NCBI GenBank assembly: GCA_002633025.1
Contig: NMRB01000062.1
Location: 414,933 to 478,932, forward strand
Reading direction: 5' to 3'
Length of the DNA: 64,000 nucleotides
Source of the DNA: Notospermus geniculatus
Taxonomy: Eukaryota > Nemertea > Pilidiophora > Heteronemertea > Lineidae
The notes under the pieces are model-generated. The model made no database searches. It saw only the letters and a program-made list of their open reading frames with translations, and was not told the DNA's origin. Shown piece after piece: positions 59,019 to 64,000 of this stretch; the first letter of the stretch is position 1, and each line of letters begins with the position of its first letter. The translations under genes were made by a program, and so were the position numbers.

Positions 59019-62000
59019 ATGCTGCTCGTTTTCTGTGCCTTATTCCTGATTTTTCGCTTCTCGATAGCTTCTTTGGAAAGTTATGATATCAAGACCGTCA
59101 AGATTTTGAATGAGGAGAATTTCGATGAGTTTATATCCCACTCACGGATGAGACTTGTGGTCTTTCATGAAAGGATTCCAGATGGTGAACAGCAGAGCAA
59201 CATTGAAGGTATTTTTTCATCTTTCAATCGCTCCTGTTACAAAATGCAGACAAAGCCAATGAATTTTAAATCGTTTCCACTAGAATTTGCATCAGTGTGT
59301 GAGATTTTTTCAAACGTTACGTTTAGAATAATGCCCTGTCCACTCTGATGATATTGAAGCATATTGATTGAGAATGCATAACAGCTCAATACACCGCGAC
59401 AATGCAAGCGTTGAAGAAGAGTGATTCCTTTGTCCTGACATATGAATTTGCGGCATTTTTCTGAGTGATTTTTCTGAACTACATGTATCTATCCCTGTAT
59501 CATCGGCCTTTTTCAGACGACTTCGCGCCTATTCGTGAAAAGCATTTCATTCCACTCTATGAGAAGTCTGCCACGTATGTTGCCACCTTCGGAATTAAAG
59601 TTGGCATTGTAAGTAACTCGGCGGTGTATTTGTAGGCCCTAAGTTCTCTGGTATTATATTTTGGCCCAAGGTTCGTTTTTAATTCAATAAACATGTCGAT
59701 ATTGAAGATATCAGAATTGAGGATTTCCATTCCAAGGACTTTCCCGCTGGTACACGGCGTCCGCAGCCTGCAGGGACCTTATTCACAAATCCCTTTTGTC
59801 AGGCTGACAGTGAACAATAGGGTGCCCGCAAAAGGACAATACACACCTTCGTAAAGTTACGGGGCCTTTGAAATGGCCACCTCGTAACGTTTCGGGGGCG
59901 ATTCGTAAATAAAATAGGGAGTTTTCGCAAAGCCCCCGAAACGCCAACGCGAATAATGTCTATCCTTTTTTCGGTGATCTCTTCTTGTCATCGAATAATG
60001 GGTTTGGCGTTCGCGTTGGCGTTTCTGGGGCTTTGCGAAAACTCCCTAAATAAGGTCCGGTTTGATAGAATCTAATGCCCCTCTCTCCCGTCTTCCTGAT
60101 GTCTCGGCATTGTTTGTCACAGGATTAAGGGTCATGGTCTAGAGTTCTATTGAATGGTGCCGCTTAATCGGTAAATGTATTGTTGGGGGACATCAATATC
60201 GGGGACATCAGATTCTCTTACACCGGCAGCCTCGTTATTCCCCACACAGTAAAGTGGTCAATCGATTTGACCGATGAACTCGAGTCTTGATAAACAACCT
60301 AGTATAAACTCATCCACCTGACGATTCTCTTGATCGGTTGGACCATCCGCTGATTTTCTCACGATGACACGAGTCGTCATGTCTTGATGACCATGGGAAC
60401 ATTCGAAGATGATAAACAGAAAGTCAATTTCCAGAATCTTAGCAAATTTTCGACCCCCAACCGGGGTCTTCTTCAGGCTGGCACTTTCAAGTCGAGCTAC
60501 AACACTTCTGGCAGCTCGACTTGAAAGTGGCAGCCTGAAGAAGACCCCGATTGGGGTCGAAAATTTGCTAAGATTCTGGAAATTGACTTCCTGTTTATCA
60601 TCATTTTATGTGTCAATTTTTTGCTCTCTCTTTATCCGGAACATTCGAAGACATAATAGGGCCTAATAACAGTTTCCAGCAATAAGCTGATCTTTGTTTC
60701 GTAGGTCGACTGCACGAAGACACCAAAAGTTGGAAAATGTGGCAAAAATGTTGATGATAACATTAGATATGCCTACGGTTACAAGCAAGTATCACACGTA
60801 AACGAATTGGTAGTGCCTAGGGATAACTGGGCCAGGGGAAACTTCGTCACACGCTTCCACACACTGCGAGGCTTGAGTCACAGCAGCCTGTGATTTAGAA
60901 TCTTCGCTACGAATTTTTCGATTCGTCAATCAGACATGCAGTCATAATGTAACGGTATAGCGGCCGCCATAATACCAATTCTTCTGTAGAATTCGAATTG
61001 ATTCCAAACGACGGAAGGGACTACAGTAAGTCTTTCAAATTGTGTTTCAGAAACAAGAAGGCTGCTCTCAAACTCGCCTTCGAAAATCTTTTCGACAACC
61101 ACACTATGATAGGGAGTCTTCTCCAGTAAGCTTTCGATTGATGTATTTGTGATTGGTGATTTGCCTATATAGGCCTCTATCTTGGAGGAACTGTAGGCCT
61201 ACTTGTTCACGTTTGATGAACTGACTTTAGGCCTATTTGCATTCTCCACACACCGCCGCTAGGTTACGCCACTCGTCCGTGGACCCCACCCATCATGTTG
61301 CAGGGGTGGAGCAATCTAAACCGAATCTGAACCAAACCGAAGGCGGCCCAGATTGGCCTATTCGTTGATTCAACTACTTGTATGGTTTCATCAGAGTGAT
61401 CTGGTATCAATTCAACAATTCTGCAATGCACAGGAAGAATTCTCTTTCCAGTTTGAACATCATCAGTGAGATTCCCGTCATCAACAAGGAGGAAAAAATG
61501 GAACGGAGAGTGATGAAGCCAAATAAGGGCAAGAAAGACGTCCTGTTTGGATACTTTCAGTTCCTTGGCGACGAACGTAAGTGCTGAGAGCTCATTTTAA
61601 TTGCCGACGAAATCGGCGTGTCAATGAGAAATTGTTATGATGCATTGCTTTGCGGTTTCACCATGGACTTCCGAAGTATTCGTAGGACTTGTCACAAATT
61701 CCACTCACAACAAGATAACAAGTTCTGTTCAAGAAACCATCTACGACAAGTGTAGAGGAACCGAGGGCAGACAGGACAGGGCATTCAAACCTACTGACAC
61801 TCTGCTGTAACAGTAACATCTAGAACTCGTTTACTTGCAGCTCACAGGCTATTTGTAGAAGAGGCCTACTCCTATCTGGACGATTTTGCATACGTGATTT
61901 TCACAGATAGAGAAAGCTTTGAAAAAACCAGGTAAGTATTAAAAGCGGACCTTAATTTTTCGGCTCCTATTTGAGCGTTCTGAAACAGGTCTGCCATCAT

Positions 62001-63752
62001 AGGCCAACTATTTGGTGGTTTCCTTTAGATCAGCTTTTATCTGCTTCCGTTTTCAGCTTCTTTGAACCTCTACAGCTGGAGGAAAACGCCAAATTGATGA
62101 TTTTTCAATGCAAGGAGGCTAAAGAGAATGAACTGTGCCCACGCGTCATTTACAAAGGAGGCTTTTCCAAGGAAAACATCACTGCTTACTTTTTGAATCT
62201 CAAGGAAGCAGACAGAACTGTGAGTTCGACATAAAAAACCCTTGTCCTCTTACAGGACCATCCAGGTGCCCCAGAGAATGTAAACTTACTCACAGTTTTG
62301 ACCTTGTGAGAAATGCCAGCAGACCCGCTGCAAAGGGCCTCGCTTGCACCAACACACTGCCGCAAGAAATGACCGTCAGATAATTTGGTGGATCCTTTGG
62401 CCGTAAATCAAGGCCACTCTGCTTAGAATCTACGCCGCAATTTAATGTAAGACGATGCACCAATTTCAGTTTGACATTCCCAGAGACGGTGGCCTTGATA
62501 TGTTAGAAGACATGTCCATCCACAAGGGTTACCTCTTCTACGACAAGGCATCGAAAGAGTCGGTGAAAGAAGTGGCTGAAATTATACGTAAAACGTTCCC
62601 AGGTGAGCTGGGAGTCTTTACCGTCGACACGTAAGTATACATTTCACTGCCGTCCAGTGGTAAACGGTACGAATGGTCAGGGGGAGCACGGTTGGCCCAA
62701 AGCACCAACGTCGAGTCAGGTCGAAGGCGAGTTCGTACTTGGTACCGTGCGGCTCTCGAAGCGGGTGAGCAATTCAGTGGAAACCTCCTTTAACCACAGT
62801 TCAATTCTCTTCAGTGGACGAGTGGACACCAAACGTGGCTTGGGCCTTGATATCAAACCACCTGCGTTCGCACTGAAATCGTTTGAAGAGAAGGTAAGTC
62901 GGAATGACCGCTAAAAACTTCGTACGTCAGTTGGACAGTGAAAGAAATCTACTGCAGTGAGGTCTAAAAGAGTTATCTACCCGTCACTGGCTTGCGAGGT
63001 CGGGTGGTGGTGACCACAAAGACTAGACCAAACATCTGCATTCTGGTACAAACTTATGGTTTTCATTTTCTTCAGAAAATACTACGCATGAACCACAGGT
63101 TTACGGAAGATAACGTCATCAACTTTGTCGACACGTCGCTCCACCAGCATCGTGAAAAGTCGAAGGCGGCCGAACCGTTCAAGAAAGCTGATGGTGGTAA
63201 ATAAGAGCATCATAGAAACTTCGAGGAAACTTCGTAGCTTAGCACTGAAGTTTATCCATCGTTTCCTCGGGCCCCGCCATGTTGGATTTCTTGCAAACTG
63301 CACATGCACAGTAATATCTGGTGGGCAAATTCGGAACTCACGACCAATCATGCACATGCTTTGATTTGCCTACCAGATAAGTGCGCGCGCACAAAATCTC
63401 TGTAGAATCCAAGATGGCGGAGGGAGCGTCGAAACGATGAATGTCATCCCTAGATAACCCCCAGGAGATTGGTTGGAGAGGCATCTAGGTCTATAGGTGC
63501 ATCTTATTTCAACAATATGGTCAGAGCACGTTCGTCTTGCTAGCAGCAGTATCTCAGCACGTTTGGTTTGATGAGAGCCTTTTGTTGCAGATGAGACAAA
63601 AATGGACGATGAAGTCGCCGCGCCGGTCCACAGCCTGGGCCTCCTCCCGAAGACCCGGATTCAAACTTCCCACATCACAGCACTGACAGATGAATCATTC
63701 CCTACGGTGACTGGCGGAGCTGGGCCTACATTAGTTGTATTTTACACGACTT
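59019..63752 (+). CDS. TXNDC16: TXNDC16-like ER thioredoxin-fold protein, 5' part
   Basis: Eleven exons with consistent phases: 59019-59208, 59517-59608, 60705-60784, 61051-61125, 61452-61576, 61841-61931, 62057-62219, 62470-62630, 62815-62893, 63076-63196, 63591-63752. They encode about 446 residues before the window ends inside the gene. ATG 59,019 was chosen because it starts a clean signal peptide (hydrophobic MLLVFCALFLIF); the frame is open to an ATG at 58,866. Then follow thioredoxin-like segments: LVVFHERI, YVATFGIKVGI joined to VDCTKTP, a long middle with AYVIFTDR and LCPRVIYKGG, and finally LVVFYTT at a next domain start. Exon 3 ends at a GC donor (aa/gcaagt), the only choice that keeps phase. 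Known TXNDC16 (ERp90) is an ER-lumen protein of about 800 aa associated with the flavoprotein ERFAD. No CXXC active site is seen in this part. Another multi-thioredoxin ER protein is possible. Confidence 0.65.
59916..60047. mobile_element. MITE-like hairpin in TXNDC16-like intron 2
   Basis: agggagttttcgcaaagccc, then cgaaacgccaacgcgaa, pair with ttcgcgttggcgtttc, then tggggctttgcgaaaactcc; arms of about 38 bp, total 132 bp. Non-coding. Confidence 0.75.
60408..60603. mobile_element. Palindromic element with 90-bp arms
   Basis: The left arm 60,408-60,498 (gatgataaacagaaagtc through cttgaaagtgc-type complement) pairs with the right arm 60,513-60,603 around a 14-nt loop. The flanking words ggaacattcgaaga occur on both sides (about 60,396 and 60,640). 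A related half-element lies at about 38,685-38,755 in the copy B insert, so the family is dispersed. The plus frame through it (85 aa) is an artefact of the palindrome. Located in intron 2 of the TXNDC16-like gene. Confidence 0.8.
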
Positions 63753-64000
63753 GTAAGTTTTGTAGAAGTTATTGAAATGAAAGTATCTGATAATAGATTC
63801 TATATCGACAGCTCTATACGGTTCGTTTTATGCCCTAAACTCTCCCAGCCCTGAGCAACGCCTACTAATTATAAACGGCGGCCTTTCTCATAGGTCAGAC
63901 TAAAGCTATCTAAATCATACCTGAGGAGGAAAGGATGACCATATTTTACACTAGCTACAGCAATGGAATTCCGCAGAAAATGGCATACATTAAATGTACA

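Noticed and set aside
60409-60666. 85-codon frame inside the TXNDC16-like gene
   Set aside because: It reads through both arms of a palindrome in an intron.
62256-62340. Possible alternative TXNDC16-like exon (DHPGAPEN, then a stop)
   Set aside because: It has an acceptor-like start, but exon 7 joins exon 8 in phase without it and its frame ends quickly. Could be a rare alternative end, not supported.
1-64000. CRISPR arrays, operons, phage or integron features
   Set aside because: The window is animal nuclear DNA. The tandem arrays have no spacer-repeat structure, and the genes have introns.

Overview
This is nuclear DNA from an intron-rich animal. Every recognisable gene is split into many short exons (65-495 nt) with GT-AG junctions, and the non-coding DNA is full of small inverted-repeat elements, minisatellites and assembly gaps. 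There is no sign of prokaryotic organisation. The many short palindromic words (taggccta, tacatgta) and the percent-level difference between two near-copies of one region fit a highly polymorphic marine invertebrate, possibly a deuterostome such as an echinoderm, hemichordate or lancelet. That placement is a weak inference.

Layout. 1-14 kb has no gene I can recognise; it holds tRNA-like SINE remnants, a degenerate tandem array, MITE-like hairpins and a gap whose two edges repeat each other. At 14.1-14.6 kb (minus strand) lies one charged N-terminal coding exon of an unknown gene. It is divergent from a plus-strand gene at 16.3-21.3 kb, which encodes a metabotropic-glutamate-receptor-like ligand-binding ectodomain. 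That ectodomain has a signal peptide and ends in a stop within its cysteine-rich tail, with no seven-helix domain, so it is predicted to be about 517 aa and secreted. At 26.6-31.1 kb are the first four coding exons of an SLC6 sodium/chloride-coupled transporter.

The segment 20.5-32.06 kb is then repeated, a few percent diverged, at 34.0-48.77 kb. Between the two copies, 32.06-33.94 kb repeats 19.76-21.63 kb with no difference seen by eye. The second copy alone continues into the remaining SLC6 exons, giving a complete 13-coding-exon, 689-aa transporter at 42,981-54,875. The simplest reading is that two haplotypes were laid end to end by the assembler; a real tandem duplication is the alternative. 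Transporter exon differences are almost all silent, while the last receptor exon has mostly replacement changes.

54.9-59.0 kb is intergenic and rich in MITEs. From 59.0 kb to the window end runs the 5' two-thirds or so of a thioredoxin-fold ER-lumen protein resembling TXNDC16 (ERp90). It has eleven exons in the window, including one GC-AG intron, and continues past 64 kb. The named genes share no evident pathway. The best candidate for something undescribed is the soluble glutamate-receptor-like ectodomain.
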